Below, one piece after another: positions 51,214-60,084 of a DNA stretch of 64,000 nucleotides (positions are counted from its first letter, which is position 1; every line of letters starts with the position of its first letter). Source of the stretch: JASTVH01 sp042862465. GTDB taxonomy: Bacteria > Pseudomonadota > Gammaproteobacteria > Pseudomonadales > Oleiphilaceae. The notes beneath the pieces were generated by a model. It was not told the DNA's origin. It ran no database searches and saw nothing but the letters and a program-made list of their open reading frames with translations. The position numbers were made by a program, and so were the translations under genes. The stretch covers positions 248,001 to 312,000 of the forward strand of contig JASTVH010000007.1 of the NCBI GenBank assembly GCA_042862465.1, in the 5' to 3' direction.

Positions 51214-52392
51214 TCAATCATCCAGATGCTTGCTCAACAGCGCATGATAGATCTCCCGATCGCCCACCGCGCCCACCAGCTTGCCTTCGTTTTCCACCAA
51301 CAGGCTGTGGCCGGTGAAGTAGCGAATCTCCACCGCTTCCAGCATGGAGGCCTTCAAGGGCACCCGGGTCGGCAGGCGCTGCAGGGACTCGATGGGTTGA
51401 CCCGGTTCCCAGGCCTGAAGTTCGAAGGTCTGACCATGGTGGGACACCTGGGCCTGCTCGACTGAATCCGCGGGCAATAGCCAATAGTCGTTGCGCTTGC
51501 TGATACAGCGCCAGCCCTCTGCATCCGGTTCCACCTCGGTCAGATCCTGCATGATCGAGTCCACGCTCAGCACGCTCAGCGGGTTGGTGGAGGCGACGAA
51601 GTTCTTCACGTAGTCGTCGGCCGGATGCAGGACAATGTCTTCCGGCTTGCCCTGCTGGACGATCTGGCCGTCCTTCATGATGGCGATCTTGGAGCCGATC
51701 TTGAGAGCTTCGTCCAGGTCGTGACTGACGAAGACAATGGTCTTGTGCAGTTCCTTCTGCAGCTGCAGCAGTTCATCCTGCAGCTGTTCCCGAATCAGCG
51801 GGTCAAGGGCGGAGAACGGTTCGTCCATCAGCAGGATGTCCGATTCGGTCGCCAGTGCCCGGGCCAGGCCGACACGCTGGCGCATGCCGCCCGAGAGTTC
51901 GTCCGGCCGGCACTTGGCCCATTCCGCCAAGCCCACCAACTCCAGCTGTTTGCGGGTTTTCTCGCGCCGCTGGGCCTTGGACAGCCCTTGCAGCTCAAGG
52001 CCAAAGGCCACGTTCTCTTCCACGGTCAGCCAGGGCATCAGGGCGAAGCTCTGGAACACCATGGAAATACGCTTGGTCCGCAACTGGCGCTGCACCGTTT
52101 CCGAGGCCTGGGTGAAGTCGATGGACTCGCCCTCATCCTCGATACGGATGGCGCCGCTGGTCACCTCGTTGAGCCCGTTGACGCAGCGCAACAGGCTCGA
52201 CTTGCCGGAGCCGGACAGCCCCATCAGCACACAGATCTCGCCCTTGTTGACCTTGAGATTGGCTTCCTGCACACCGACCACCAGGCCGGTCTGTTCGCGG
52301 ATGGCGTCCCGGCCAAGCCCCTGCTCGATCAACGGCAAGGCCCGCTGGGGCTGTTTGCCGAAGACCACGTTGACGTTGTCGAATTCGATCAT
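51214..52392 (-). CDS. choV: Choline ABC transporter ATP-binding protein
   Basis: 392 aa from ATG 52392 (MIEFDNVNVVFG); longer readings lie over choW. Walker A GLSGSGKSS, signature LSGGMRQRVGLARAL, Walker B ILLMDEPFSALDPLIR. A C-terminal regulatory region of about 120 residues, including CBS-like sequence (LKASMLEAVEIRYFTGHSLLVENEGKLVGAVGDREIYHALL), is typical of ProV/ChoV/OpuA ATPases that sense ionic strength. Energises ChoW. Last gene of betI-betB-choXWV. Confidence 0.93.
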   Translation of the reverse strand: MIEFDNVNVVFGKQPQRALPLIEQGLGRDAIREQTGLVVGVQEANLKVNKGEICVLMGLSGSGKSSLLRCVNGLNEVTSGAIRIEDEGESIDFTQASETVQRQLRTKRISMVFQSFALMPWLTVEENVAFGLELQGLSKAQRREKTRKQLELVGLAEWAKCRPDELSGGMRQRVGLARALATESDILLMDEPFSALDPLIREQLQDELLQLQKELHKTIVFVSHDLDEALKIGSKIAIMKDGQIVQQGKPEDIVLHPADDYVKNFVASTNPLSVLSVDSIMQDLTEVEPDAEGWRCISKRNDYWLLPADSVEQAQVSHHGQTFELQAWEPGQPIESLQRLPTRVPLKASMLEAVEIRYFTGHSLLVENEGKLVGAVGDREIYHALLSKHLDD

Positions 52393-52393
52393 A

Positions 52394-53236
52394 TCAGCCT
52401 GCCGTTCTCTGCCGTTGTTTGAAGAATCGATCCAGCCAGATGGCAATCAGGACGATGGCCAGGCCGGCTTCGAAACCCTTGGCGATATCGACGGTATTGA
52501 GCGCCCGCACCACCGGCACACCCAGCCCTTCGGCCCCGACCAGGGCGGCGATCACCACCATGGAGAGCGAGAGCATGATGCACTGCGTGATACCGGCCCC
52601 GATGGAAGCCATGGCTGCCGGCAGCTCCACCTTGAACAGCAGTTGCCGGTGGGTACAGCCAAACGCCTGCCCGGCTTCCACCAGCTCCTTGGGCACTTCG
52701 GAAATGCCCAGATAGGTGAGGCGAATCGGTGCCGCGATGGCGAAGATCACCGTGGAAATCACCCCGGGCACCACACCCAGGCCGAACAGGGTGAGGGTCG
52801 GGATCAGGTAGACGAACGGCGGGATGGTCTGCATCAGGTCCAGCACCGGCTGCATCACCCGGTAAATCCAGGGCCGGTGGGCGGCAAAGATGCCCAGCGG
52901 TACGCCGATGGCGATACAGATCACGGTGGCGTAGAGCACCAGGGAGAGCGTCGCCATGGTGTCTTCCCAGTAACCCAGATTCCAGATCAGGCCAAAGGCC
53001 ACCACGGTAAACACCGGCATGCCCCAGCGACGGTGCCAGGCGATCGAAGCCAGTGTCAGAAGCGCTATCAATACGCTCGGATGAACCCACAGGAGCCCTT
53101 CGGTCAGACCATGGATGAGGAAGCCGAGATTCTCGGAAATGGCGTCGAAAAAACCGCCACCGTTGTCCACGAGAAAATCGACCAGCTTCTCCATGGCCTC
53201 GCCGAAGGGAAGCTTGTATTCGGTTATCCAACTCAT
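52394..53236 (-). CDS. choW: Choline ABC transporter permease
   Basis: 280 aa. ProW-like membrane protein with about six or seven helices; the BPD_transp_1 EAA region reads QAFGCTHRQLLFKVELPAAMASIGAGITQCIMLSLSMVVIAALVGAEGLG. The N-terminal EYKLPFGEAMEKLVDFLVDNGGGFFDAISENLGF is characteristic of choline-transporter permeases. It sits 1 nt from choV and about 75 bp from choX. Confidence 0.94.
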   Translation of the reverse strand: MSWITEYKLPFGEAMEKLVDFLVDNGGGFFDAISENLGFLIHGLTEGLLWVHPSVLIALLTLASIAWHRRWGMPVFTVVAFGLIWNLGYWEDTMATLSLVLYATVICIAIGVPLGIFAAHRPWIYRVMQPVLDLMQTIPPFVYLIPTLTLFGLGVVPGVISTVIFAIAAPIRLTYLGISEVPKELVEAGQAFGCTHRQLLFKVELPAAMASIGAGITQCIMLSLSMVVIAALVGAEGLGVPVVRALNTVDIAKGFEAGLAIVLIAIWLDRFFKQRQRTAG

Positions 53237-53312
53237 AGGAGCGATCTCGGTTCGTTAAAAATTCACCGGCGCACCCGAAGGCGCACCGGTGAGGTGAGGC
53301 AGGAGCAACGAC

Positions 53313-54248
53313 TTACTTGAGAGATTGCTGAACAGCAGGCAGTGCCGGCTTGCCGTCCAGGGTTTGCACGCCTGCCAGCCACTTGTTGAGGACGCCCGGG
53401 TTGTTCTTCAGCCATTCATGGGCGGCGTCACTCGGCTCCATGCCGTCGTCCAGGATCTTGCCCATAACCTCGTTTTCCATGGCCAGGGAGAATTCCAGGT
53501 TGTTGAAGAACACACCCAGGTTCGGACACTCCTTGGTGTAGCCGGCGCGCACATTGGTGTACACGGTGGCACCGCCATAGTTCGGACCGAAATAGTCGTC
53601 ACCACCGGCAAGGTAGTCGATGTCGAAGTTGGCGTTCATGGGGTGCGGCTCCCAGGCCAGGAACACGACCCAGTCATCACGCTTGATGGCACGCTTGACC
53701 TGGGACAGCATGCCCGCCTCACTGGACTCAACCAGACGGAAGTCACCCAGACCGAAGGCGTCCTTGTCGATCATGTCCTGGATCAGGCGGTTGCCGTCGT
53801 TACCCGGCTCGATGCCGTAGATGCGCTCGTCGAACTTGTCGGCGTTCTTGGCGATGTCGGCGAAGCTGGTCACGCCGGCCTCATACACATATTTCGGCAC
53901 CGCCAGAGTGTACTTGGCCCCTTCCAGGTTCACGCGCAGTTTCTCGACCGAGCCGTCGTCAAGATAGGGCTGGATATCACCCTTCATGGTCGGCATCCAG
54001 TTACCCAGGAAAACGTCGATGTCTTCGTTCTTGAGAGAACGGTAGGTCACGGGCACGGACAGGATCTTGGTTTCCGGCTCATAGCCCATGGCGTCCAGCA
54101 CCTCGGAGGTCAGCGCCGTGGTGGCGGTGATATCGGTCCAGCCGACATCGGAGAACCGTACATTCTTGCATTCAGGGTTGGGCTCGGCCGCCCAGGAACC
54201 TACGCTAACCAGAAGACCCGTCAGGGCCAGTAACAGGGTTCGCATCAT
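53313..54248 (-). CDS. choX: Choline-binding periplasmic protein
   Basis: 311 aa from ATG 54248, with GAAAGGAG upstream (a second ATG follows immediately). Signal peptide ends SVGSWA. OpuAC-type fold: VRFSDVGWTDITATTALTSEVLDAMGYEPE, VFLGNWMPTM, GIEPGNDGNRLIQDMI, WVVFLAWEPHPMN. The Trp/aromatic residues (GNW, AWEPH) form the quaternary-amine cage in ChoX. The betB stop lies 85 bp upstream; the gap has a GC hairpin (CAGG-CCGGC/GCCGG-CCTG around 54283-54310). Confidence 0.94.
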   Translation of the reverse strand: MMRTLLLALTGLLVSVGSWAAEPNPECKNVRFSDVGWTDITATTALTSEVLDAMGYEPETKILSVPVTYRSLKNEDIDVFLGNWMPTMKGDIQPYLDDGSVEKLRVNLEGAKYTLAVPKYVYEAGVTSFADIAKNADKFDERIYGIEPGNDGNRLIQDMIDKDAFGLGDFRLVESSEAGMLSQVKRAIKRDDWVVFLAWEPHPMNANFDIDYLAGGDDYFGPNYGGATVYTNVRAGYTKECPNLGVFFNNLEFSLAMENEVMGKILDDGMEPSDAAHEWLKNNPGVLNKWLAGVQTLDGKPALPAVQQSLK

Positions 54249-54333
54249 CTCACTCCTTTCTCGTCTCGTTATAGTGATAGGAACAGGCCCGGCCAGACAT
54301 CGCCGGACCTGGTACGACAAAAGATTCGCGCTG

Positions 54334-55797
54334 TCAGAACGGGGCTTCCATGGTCCCCATGCCCACGTAAACAGACTTGATCTGGGTGACGTGATCCAGC
54401 GCCGCTCGGCCGTTTTCACGTCCGATGCCGGAGCGTTTGTAGCCGCCCACGGGCATTTCCGCGGGCGAGTCACCCCAGCTGTTGATCCAGCAGATACCGG
54501 CCTGCAGCTGGTGAATCACGCGATGGGCACGGCGGATATCCTGGGTAAAGACGCCCGCGGCCAGCCCGTATTCGGTGTCGTTGGCGCGGCGAATCACCTC
54601 GTCCTCGTCATCAAAGACCAGCACGGCCATCACCGGCCCGAAAATTTCCTCGCGCACGATGCGCATGTCATCCCGGCAATCGGTGAACACGGTCGGCTCA
54701 ACAAAATAGCCGCCCTCACAACCGGCAGGCTTCACCTGCTGGCCACCACAGGCCAGGGTTGCCCCCTCGGTCTGGCCCTGACGGATATAGCCGAGAACCT
54801 TATCCAGGTGCTCCCTGGAAATCAGGGCGCCGAGATTGGTGTCCGGATCCTTGGGATCGCCGATGACGATGTTGTCGCGAGTACGCTGGAGCAGTCGCTC
54901 CATAAAGTGATCATAGATGCCACGGTGCACGAAGACCCGGGTGCCGTTGGTACAGATCTCGCCCTGGGTGTAGAAATTGCCCATCATGGCCCCGGAGACT
55001 GCCTCCTCGACATCGGCATCGTCGAAAATGACCATGGGCGACTTGCCCCCCAGCTCCAGGGTCACGGGTTTCAGGGTTTTAGCGGCATCCCCCATGATGG
55101 TGCGACCGGTGCCCGCCTCGCCGGTAAAGGAGATCTTGGCGATGGCTTCGTGACCGGTCAGCATCTGGCCGGCGCGATAGTCGCCATGAATGACGTTGAA
55201 AACACCCGGAGGCATGCCCGCCTCGATAAAGATCTCCGCCAGCTTCTGGGCCCCCAGCGGCGTCTCTTCGGACGGCTTGAAGATCATGCTGTTGCCGGCG
55301 GCCAGCACCGGTGCCGACTTCCAGCAGGCAATCTGCAGGGGGTAGTTCCAGGCCCCGATACCGCCGCAGATTCCCAGCGGCTCACGGCGGGTGTAGTAGA
55401 AGGCGCTGCCCAGATCCTGGGCCGATCCTTCCAGTCCTGCCGCTTCACCGGCAAAGAACTCAAGGCTGTCGGCCCCGGTGACCACATCCACGGTGCTGGC
55501 CTCCTGCCAGGGCTTGCCGGTATCGGCCACCTCGACAGCCGCCAATTCGTCGTTACGCTCGCGCAGCAGCGCCACGGCGCGATTGAGGATGCGGCCGCGC
55601 TCCAAACCGGTCATGGCCGACCAGGCTTCGAACCCCCGGCGCGCGGAGGCCACCGCCGCGTCCATCACCGCCTCATCCGCCTGTTCCACGCGATAGATCA
55701 CCTCGCCCGTGCCGGGGTAGACCACGTCAAAGGTCTCTCCGGACACATTGTGGCAGGGTTGGCCGTCAATAAAGGCTGCGTAAACGGGTAATGTCAT
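54334..55797 (-). CDS. betB: Betaine aldehyde dehydrogenase
   Basis: 487 aa. Oxidises betaine aldehyde to glycine betaine with NAD(P). ALDH signatures: AWNYPLQIACWKSAPVLAAGNSMIFKPSEETPLGAQ, FTGEAGTGRTIM, the catalytic Glu in LELGGKSPMVIF, catalytic Cys in QGEICTNGTRVFVH, and EIFGPVMAV. Length and ICTNGTRVFV context match BetB rather than other ALDHs. Its start overlaps the betI stop by 4 bp. Confidence 0.96.
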   Translation of the reverse strand: MTLPVYAAFIDGQPCHNVSGETFDVVYPGTGEVIYRVEQADEAVMDAAVASARRGFEAWSAMTGLERGRILNRAVALLRERNDELAAVEVADTGKPWQEASTVDVVTGADSLEFFAGEAAGLEGSAQDLGSAFYYTRREPLGICGGIGAWNYPLQIACWKSAPVLAAGNSMIFKPSEETPLGAQKLAEIFIEAGMPPGVFNVIHGDYRAGQMLTGHEAIAKISFTGEAGTGRTIMGDAAKTLKPVTLELGGKSPMVIFDDADVEEAVSGAMMGNFYTQGEICTNGTRVFVHRGIYDHFMERLLQRTRDNIVIGDPKDPDTNLGALISREHLDKVLGYIRQGQTEGATLACGGQQVKPAGCEGGYFVEPTVFTDCRDDMRIVREEIFGPVMAVLVFDDEDEVIRRANDTEYGLAAGVFTQDIRRAHRVIHQLQAGICWINSWGDSPAEMPVGGYKRSGIGRENGRAALDHVTQIKSVYVGMGTMEAPF

Positions 55798-56393
55798 GCC
55801 GTCACTTTCCCACTCATCTGGATGGTTTGGTCAATGTAGGACCGGCACAAACGCACGGCCTGCGCTGTCTGCAAGCGCCCTTCACTCAGGGCCGCCCGCA
55901 ACCAGAAACCGTCGATCAGGGCCGCGATGCTCTGGGCCGTGCCGGCCACTTCGTCTTCCGGCAGCAGTTCGCGCAGGGAGTACTTCAGATTTGCGATCAG
56001 GCGGCGCTCGTTGACCCGCTGCAGGCGCGCCAAATCCGGGCTGTGCATCGCCTGGGCCCAGAAGGCCAGCCAGGTCTTGGCGGACTTGCGCACGGTCTGG
56101 GCGCCGGAGAAATTGGCGTCGACAATGGCCATCAGCCGCGAATGCGGGTCCTTCGGCCGGGCTTCCAGAGACTCCAGGAGGTCCCGCTGCAACAGTGACA
56201 GCAGATACCGCATGGTGGCCTCCAACAGCCCCTGTTTGCCACCAAAGTAGTGGCTGACGATGCCAACCGACAACCCCGAGGCCTCACTGATCTTGCCGAT
56301 GGTGGTGGCCTGGAAGCCGTGCTCCTCGATCACTTTCAGGGTGGCGTCAATCAGTTCCTGCCGACGTATTTTCTCTATGGGCACCGGCGCCAT
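55794..56393 (-). CDS. betI: Choline-responsive TetR-family repressor
   Basis: 199 aa from ATG 56393, with GAGGAG upstream. BetI hallmarks: IRRQELIDATLKVIEEHGFQATTIGKISEASGLSVGIVSHYFGGKQGLLEATMRYL and TWLAFWAQAMHSPDLARLQRVNERRL. Represses bet genes until choline is present. Overlaps betB (ATGA), so repressor and enzyme are coupled. betA is not in this run but starts beyond the right edge. Confidence 0.95.
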   Translation of the reverse strand: MAPVPIEKIRRQELIDATLKVIEEHGFQATTIGKISEASGLSVGIVSHYFGGKQGLLEATMRYLLSLLQRDLLESLEARPKDPHSRLMAIVDANFSGAQTVRKSAKTWLAFWAQAMHSPDLARLQRVNERRLIANLKYSLRELLPEDEVAGTAQSIAALIDGFWLRAALSEGRLQTAQAVRLCRSYIDQTIQMSGKVTA

Positions 56394-56437
56394 ATTCGCT
56401 CCTCTCTGCGAACCGGCCTGAACATACATTCAGTGTA

Positions 56438-56453
56438 TTGAATACGTGTTCAA
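56438..56453. promoter_or_regulatory. Possible BetI operator upstream of betI
   Basis: TTGAATACGTGTTCAA is a 16-bp near-palindrome (one mismatched pair), 45 bp upstream of the betI ATG, with a poorer related dyad TGAACATACATTCA at 56419-56432. TTGAAC/GTTCAA half-sites fit TetR-type binding. The rest of 56394-56776 shows no gene I can support. Confidence 0.5.
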
Positions 56454-56776
56454 GCAGTCTAATCATTCGAACACTAAAGATCAAACTTCCCGCGAAGCTG
56501 ATCGTAAAGCCCTGTAAAAAAGCGCCGCAAAGCGCTACCCACCGGCTCCCGAAAAGCGAAGGCCGATAATTCATTAGAGGTCTTCATAAATGCACCGCAG
56601 CCCGCACTTGGCTGCCTTTCCAGCATACCCCGCCTTTGTCGCCGGTCGTAGCCGCCAGCCCAAAGTTCTTCGCGGCCCGGATCTGCAGATGGCGATACCA
56701 GGACAGCAGTGAGCCTGAAAGCGGTTTACTACGTAAGAGTCTAGACAGACATCGATTAAAAGGTGGGAGCCGGGCA

Positions 56777-57193
56777 ATGCTTGATAACAATCTGATCTGT
56801 ATGTTCTGCGGTCATGCCGGCCAAACCGAAGCAGTCCCATTCGATTCCTGTAGTCGATGCGCCCGAGATGATCGCTCAGACCGGGGCGATGTCACCGCAA
56901 TCATCCACCTCAAGAACCCTGCAACCATGCAGAAGGTTTTTTCTGGTCAGCATGGCCATGAGCTGCGGGCAGCCCTGACATCATTGCTGCAGTCACAGCG
57001 TGTCAATCCCGGCGATGTGGTTGAAGTGGATATTCTTTCCACCCGCAAAGGGCTGCTCTACTCCGGCTCCCTGCTGCTGCCCGAGACCATTCCCGGCTCT
57101 TTTAGAATGCCCCCCAGGCCATCGGGCTCACACCCACTGAATGCCGACGGCAGCAGCCACCGGAGTGGGACCCGACGACATGAACACCCCTAG
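56777..57193 (+). CDS. Unknown small protein with two CxxC pairs
   Basis: 138 aa, starting MLDNNLICMFCGHAGQTEAVPFDSCSRCARDD after an AGGTGGGAG site. The two C-x-x-C pairs about 18 residues apart form a probable zinc ribbon at the N-terminus. The middle (IIHLKNPATMQKVFSGQHGHELRAALTSLLQSQRVNPGDVVEVDIL) is a mixed alpha/beta domain. The C-terminal 30 residues are low-complexity, rich in Pro, Ser, Arg and His. No known family recognised. An unrelated unknown gene follows 18 bp later. Confidence 0.65.
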   Translation: MLDNNLICMFCGHAGQTEAVPFDSCSRCARDDRSDRGDVTAIIHLKNPATMQKVFSGQHGHELRAALTSLLQSQRVNPGDVVEVDILSTRKGLLYSGSLLLPETIPGSFRMPPRPSGSHPLNADGSSHRSGTRRHEHP

Positions 57194-57211
57194 CCACCCC
57201 TGTCGACGATC

Positions 57212-57526
57212 ATGAAGCGGCCGGCCTATTCCGAATTCTTCACTCTGGCCATCCACAACGTCAGAGTGAGCCGCCACAGTCTGCATTTCTGCGGGGACGT
57301 GACCGCCACCGTGTGCATCAACGGCGCTCGGGAGCAGTTCATTGAGTTTCTGGAGACCGAAGGGCTCTGCCGCGATCAACACTCTGCGTGGAATGTGGGG
57401 CTGAACGACGAGCTCAAGCGCCTGATTCACCAACAGCTGCCGCCAGCCATGGCTCCAACGGCGCGCCTGGAGATCGAAAACAGCGTCCGGGCCGACCTGC
57501 TGGAACAGCTCACCTCTCTTCTCTGA
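57212..57526 (+). CDS. Unknown small protein
   Basis: 104 aa, MKRPAYSEFFTLAIHNVRVSR onward. Mixed alpha/beta without signal peptide or membrane helix; two Cys (HFCGDV, VCINGA) and a third in EGLCRD. It lies 18 bp after the CxxC gene and about 73 bp before the crotonase, all rightward, so the three may be co-transcribed. No Shine-Dalgarno stands out. I do not recognise the family. Confidence 0.6.
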   Translation: MKRPAYSEFFTLAIHNVRVSRHSLHFCGDVTATVCINGAREQFIEFLETEGLCRDQHSAWNVGLNDELKRLIHQQLPPAMAPTARLEIENSVRADLLEQLTSLL

Positions 57527-57599
57527 TCCACCTGCGCTTTTCTTGCCCGCATACGACTGCAATACTGGGCGCGACACCGATACCGGGAGTGACCGCACC

Positions 57600-58391
57600 A
57601 TGCAGCAAGACAGCGCCCAAAGGGTCTGCACAGAGATCGACGGCAGTATTGCCAGAATCGGCATCAACCGTCCGGAAAAGCGCAACGCTGTGGACAGGAC
57701 GACTGCTGATGCACTGGCCCAGGCGTTTCGTGACTTTGAAGCGGACGATCAGCTCAAGGTGGCCATCCTGCATGGGATTGGCGATCACTTTTGCGCCGGA
57801 GCCGACCTGGAGGCGGTGGCCAGTGGCGATCCGGAACGACGCAACCGCCTGGAGCCGGAAGGTGATGGCCCCATGGGCCCGTCCCGGATGGTACTCAGCA
57901 AGCCGGTGATCGCGGCGGTTTCAGGCTACTGCGTGGCCGGCGGGCTGGAATTGGCCCTGTGGTGTGATATGCGGGTGTGCGACCAAAGCGCGGTTTTCGG
58001 CGTTTTCTGCCGACGCTTTGGGGTTCCGCTGATTGATGGTGGCACGGTCCGCCTGCCCCGCATCGTGGGCATGGGACACGCGATGGACATGATCCTGACC
58101 GGACGCCCGGTCGAGGCCGAAGAGGCCCTGCGAATCGGCCTCAGCAATCGCTGCGTGGGCAACGGCGAGCTGATGTCGGCGGCCACGGCCCTGGCCCGGC
58201 AGATTGCCGAATTCCCGCAAACCTGCCTGCGCAATGACCGCCAAAGCGCCTACCTGCAGTGGTCCCTGCCCGAATCCCAGGCGCTGGCCGAGGAGTTCCG
58301 GCTGGGCATGGAGACGCTGCGGTCCGGCGAGACCGAGCACGGTGCCTCACGGTTTACCCGGGGCACCGGTCGGCACGGTCAGTTCGAGTAA
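57600..58391 (+). CDS. Enoyl-CoA hydratase/isomerase (crotonase) family protein
   Basis: 263 aa from ATG 57600 (MQQDSAQRVCTEI). Crotonase fold with the CoA-binding RPEKRNAVD loop, oxyanion segment GDHFCAGADLEAVASG, and VSGYCVAGGLELALWCDMRVCD for the second oxyanion amide. The usual catalytic Glu pair of hydratases is not fully conserved in the CRRFGVPLIDGG region, so an isomerase, hydrolase or other crotonase activity is possible. The substrate is unknown. Confidence 0.88.
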   Translation: MQQDSAQRVCTEIDGSIARIGINRPEKRNAVDRTTADALAQAFRDFEADDQLKVAILHGIGDHFCAGADLEAVASGDPERRNRLEPEGDGPMGPSRMVLSKPVIAAVSGYCVAGGLELALWCDMRVCDQSAVFGVFCRRFGVPLIDGGTVRLPRIVGMGHAMDMILTGRPVEAEEALRIGLSNRCVGNGELMSAATALARQIAEFPQTCLRNDRQSAYLQWSLPESQALAEEFRLGMETLRSGETEHGASRFTRGTGRHGQFE

Positions 58392-58415
58392 GCCCGTCGG
58401 GGCGGCGGGGCTAGC

Positions 58416-58913
58416 CTAACCGACCCGCCGGTATTCCGTCTTGTGGCACTTCGGGCAAGGAGGAATACGACCGGCGCCATGGAAATGAATCTCCTCCTCG
58501 CAACTACGACAGCGGAGGATACCCGGCGCCGCCATCTCTCCGGTATGGTAAACCCCGGTACTGTTGGCCCAACTCGACAACCGCTCCAGCAACCCCTGGC
58601 CGCCCTCGGCGATCTGCGCCGTGAGGTCGAGGAATCCGGCGGATACGCGAGAGGCACTGGAATGCTCCTTCACCCACGTGCTCCAGCGGGTGAAATCCTT
58701 ACCGGTCTCTTCCAGGTCGCGCGTCAGGTATTCCTTGAACTGATGGCTTTCTTCCTGGGTCAACTCGCCCGCCTTTTCGAAGTAGTCGCGTGCCTTTTCC
58801 AGCGCTTCATCCAGCGACTGGACGGTCTTTTCCCGGGATTCCGAGAAGAAGGTTCGCGTCTTTTCTGCAAAGCGTTCGTAGGTTTCGTTCCATTTTTTGT
58901 CGTTCTCTGCCAT
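58416..58913 (-). CDS. Zinc-ribbon protein, DUF1451 (YbeL-like)
   Basis: 165 aa. N-terminal 110 residues are charged helices (WNETYERFAEKTRTFFSESREKTVQSLDEALEKARDYFEKAGELTQEESHQFKEYLTRDLEETGKDF). The C-terminal domain is a zinc ribbon with CRSC and CPKC knuckles (ILRCRSCEEEIHF, PPCPKCHKTEYRRV). Matches the DUF1451 arrangement of E. coli YbeL; function unknown. Convergent with the crotonase gene, 24 bp between stops. Confidence 0.92.
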   Translation of the reverse strand: MAENDKKWNETYERFAEKTRTFFSESREKTVQSLDEALEKARDYFEKAGELTQEESHQFKEYLTRDLEETGKDFTRWSTWVKEHSSASRVSAGFLDLTAQIAEGGQGLLERLSSWANSTGVYHTGEMAAPGILRCRSCEEEIHFHGAGRIPPCPKCHKTEYRRVG

Positions 58914-59052
58914 GACACAACGCTCCCTTGCGAGTGATTCATTATCGGCCTGTTACCGATGGTTTGTTTTTAGCTCGACTCCCGTTTGCAGACCTTGAGC
59001 AGGGTCAAGAATCTCACAAAGAAGTCTCTCATCTACCTGCCATTGGGTCGAT

Positions 59053-59688
59053 TCAGCGACTTTCCAACCCCAGTTTCACCCCCAGCAGCGCCAGCACGGC
59101 GCCCGTGGAACCCTCGATCACACGTTGCACCCGGGCCTGCATCAGCCAGAGCGCCGCACGCCCTACCAGCCAGGCCACCAGACACTGCCAGACCATGGCC
59201 AGCAGAAAATGCACCGACGCCAGCACCAGCGACTGGGCCAGAGGCGACCCCTGGGGATCAATGAACTGGGGCAGGAAGAGCATGTAGAAGACCACCGTCT
59301 TGGGATTGAGCACGTTGGACATCACCCCCTCGCGGAACGAACGCCAGGGCCGGTAATCGCCGGCACTACCGCCGGCGGCCAGCTGCCACTGGGAATGGCT
59401 GCGGCGAACCCGCCACAGGCTGCTGAGTCCCAGCAACACAAGGTAGATCGCACCTATCATCTTGAGCGCGGTATAGGCCCAGGCGCTGTTGACCAGCAAC
59501 ACCGAAAGCCCCAGGGCCGATACCGTGGCGTGCACAAAAAGCCCGGTACAGATGCCCAGACTCGTCACGCAGCCGTCCAGCCAGCCGCCACGTACCGTGC
59601 TGCGCACCACCAGCAGCGTATCCACACCCGGGGTCAGTGTCAGCACGGTGATCGCCAACAGGAACATCCACCAGTCGGGAAAGGCCAT
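59053..59688 (-). CDS. LysE/RhtB-family amino acid exporter
   Basis: 211 aa from ATG 59688, with GAGGGGGA upstream. Six predicted helices. The RhtB signature is LTLTPGVDTLLVVRSTVRGGWLDGCVTSLGICTGLFVHATVSALGLS, with the usual P-G in TPGVD and the FREGVMSNVLNPKTVVFYMLFLPQFI block. Exports amino acids or homoserine lactones; substrate not predictable. MITE copy 2 begins 71 bp upstream of the ATG, so its promoter may lie in or next to the element. The longer reading to 59811 is element sequence. Confidence 0.93.
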   Translation of the reverse strand: MAFPDWWMFLLAITVLTLTPGVDTLLVVRSTVRGGWLDGCVTSLGICTGLFVHATVSALGLSVLLVNSAWAYTALKMIGAIYLVLLGLSSLWRVRRSHSQWQLAAGGSAGDYRPWRSFREGVMSNVLNPKTVVFYMLFLPQFIDPQGSPLAQSLVLASVHFLLAMVWQCLVAWLVGRAALWLMQARVQRVIEGSTGAVLALLGVKLGLESR

Positions 59689-59759
59689 CAGATCCCCCTC
59701 GCGTCTCGTCGGGCGACCGGCAGGTCTCATGCTGCCGATACAACCCCATGCATTCTTAG

Positions 59760-60025
59760 GGAACCGCTGATTAAATCCTAGTTGCCTTCTGGCGCACAGA
59801 GCGATTCGCAATCAAGGCGCGGCCTCGCAGGAATACCGAGGGTCTTTCAAGAGGGCGCAACGCGGAGTGCGGATCGCTCTGTGCGCCCCTTCGGGCAAGG
59901 CCTGAGAAGCGTATTGGCCACGTTGCGCCTCTTGGCAAGGGCTGCGGCCATTCCCGGCGAGCCGCGTCTTGCCAATACGCTTCTCAGGCCTTGCAGAAGG
60001 CAACTAGGATTTAATCAGCGGTTCC
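59760..60025. mobile_element. MITE copy 2, 266 bp, flanked by TTAG duplications
   Basis: Inverted repeats start GGAACCGCTGATTAAATCC and end with their complement at 60007-60025; TTAG flanks both sides (59756-59759 and 60026-60029). Same length and internal arms as copy 1, in opposite orientation: the GAGAAGCGTATTGGC arm is on the right here. TTAG is the complement of copy 1's CTAA, so both sit in the same type of site. It lies between two divergently transcribed genes and supplies upstream DNA to both. No coding gene is present in it. Confidence 0.92.
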
Positions 60026-60084
60026 TTAGGTATAACTGTATCTCACAGGGCCCGATCACCACCATCACCAGCGGAGGCCCGCCG

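Noticed and set aside
52389..53231. A second 280-codon frame overlapping choW on the same strand
   Set aside because: Frame-shifted reading of choW, Arg/Gly/His-rich and without membrane helices.
51737..53320. Rightward 527-codon open frame over choVW
   Set aside because: Antisense shadow; choV and choW have Walker and permease signatures on the other strand.
54088..55791. Rightward 567-codon open frame
   Set aside because: It is antisense to choX and betB, which carry full catalytic motifs; long antisense frames are expected in GC-rich DNA.
59782..60084. N-terminal extension of the membrane-protein gene at 60085
   Set aside because: It lies within MITE copy 2 and has no ribosome site; the ATG at 60085 has one and starts a membrane helix.
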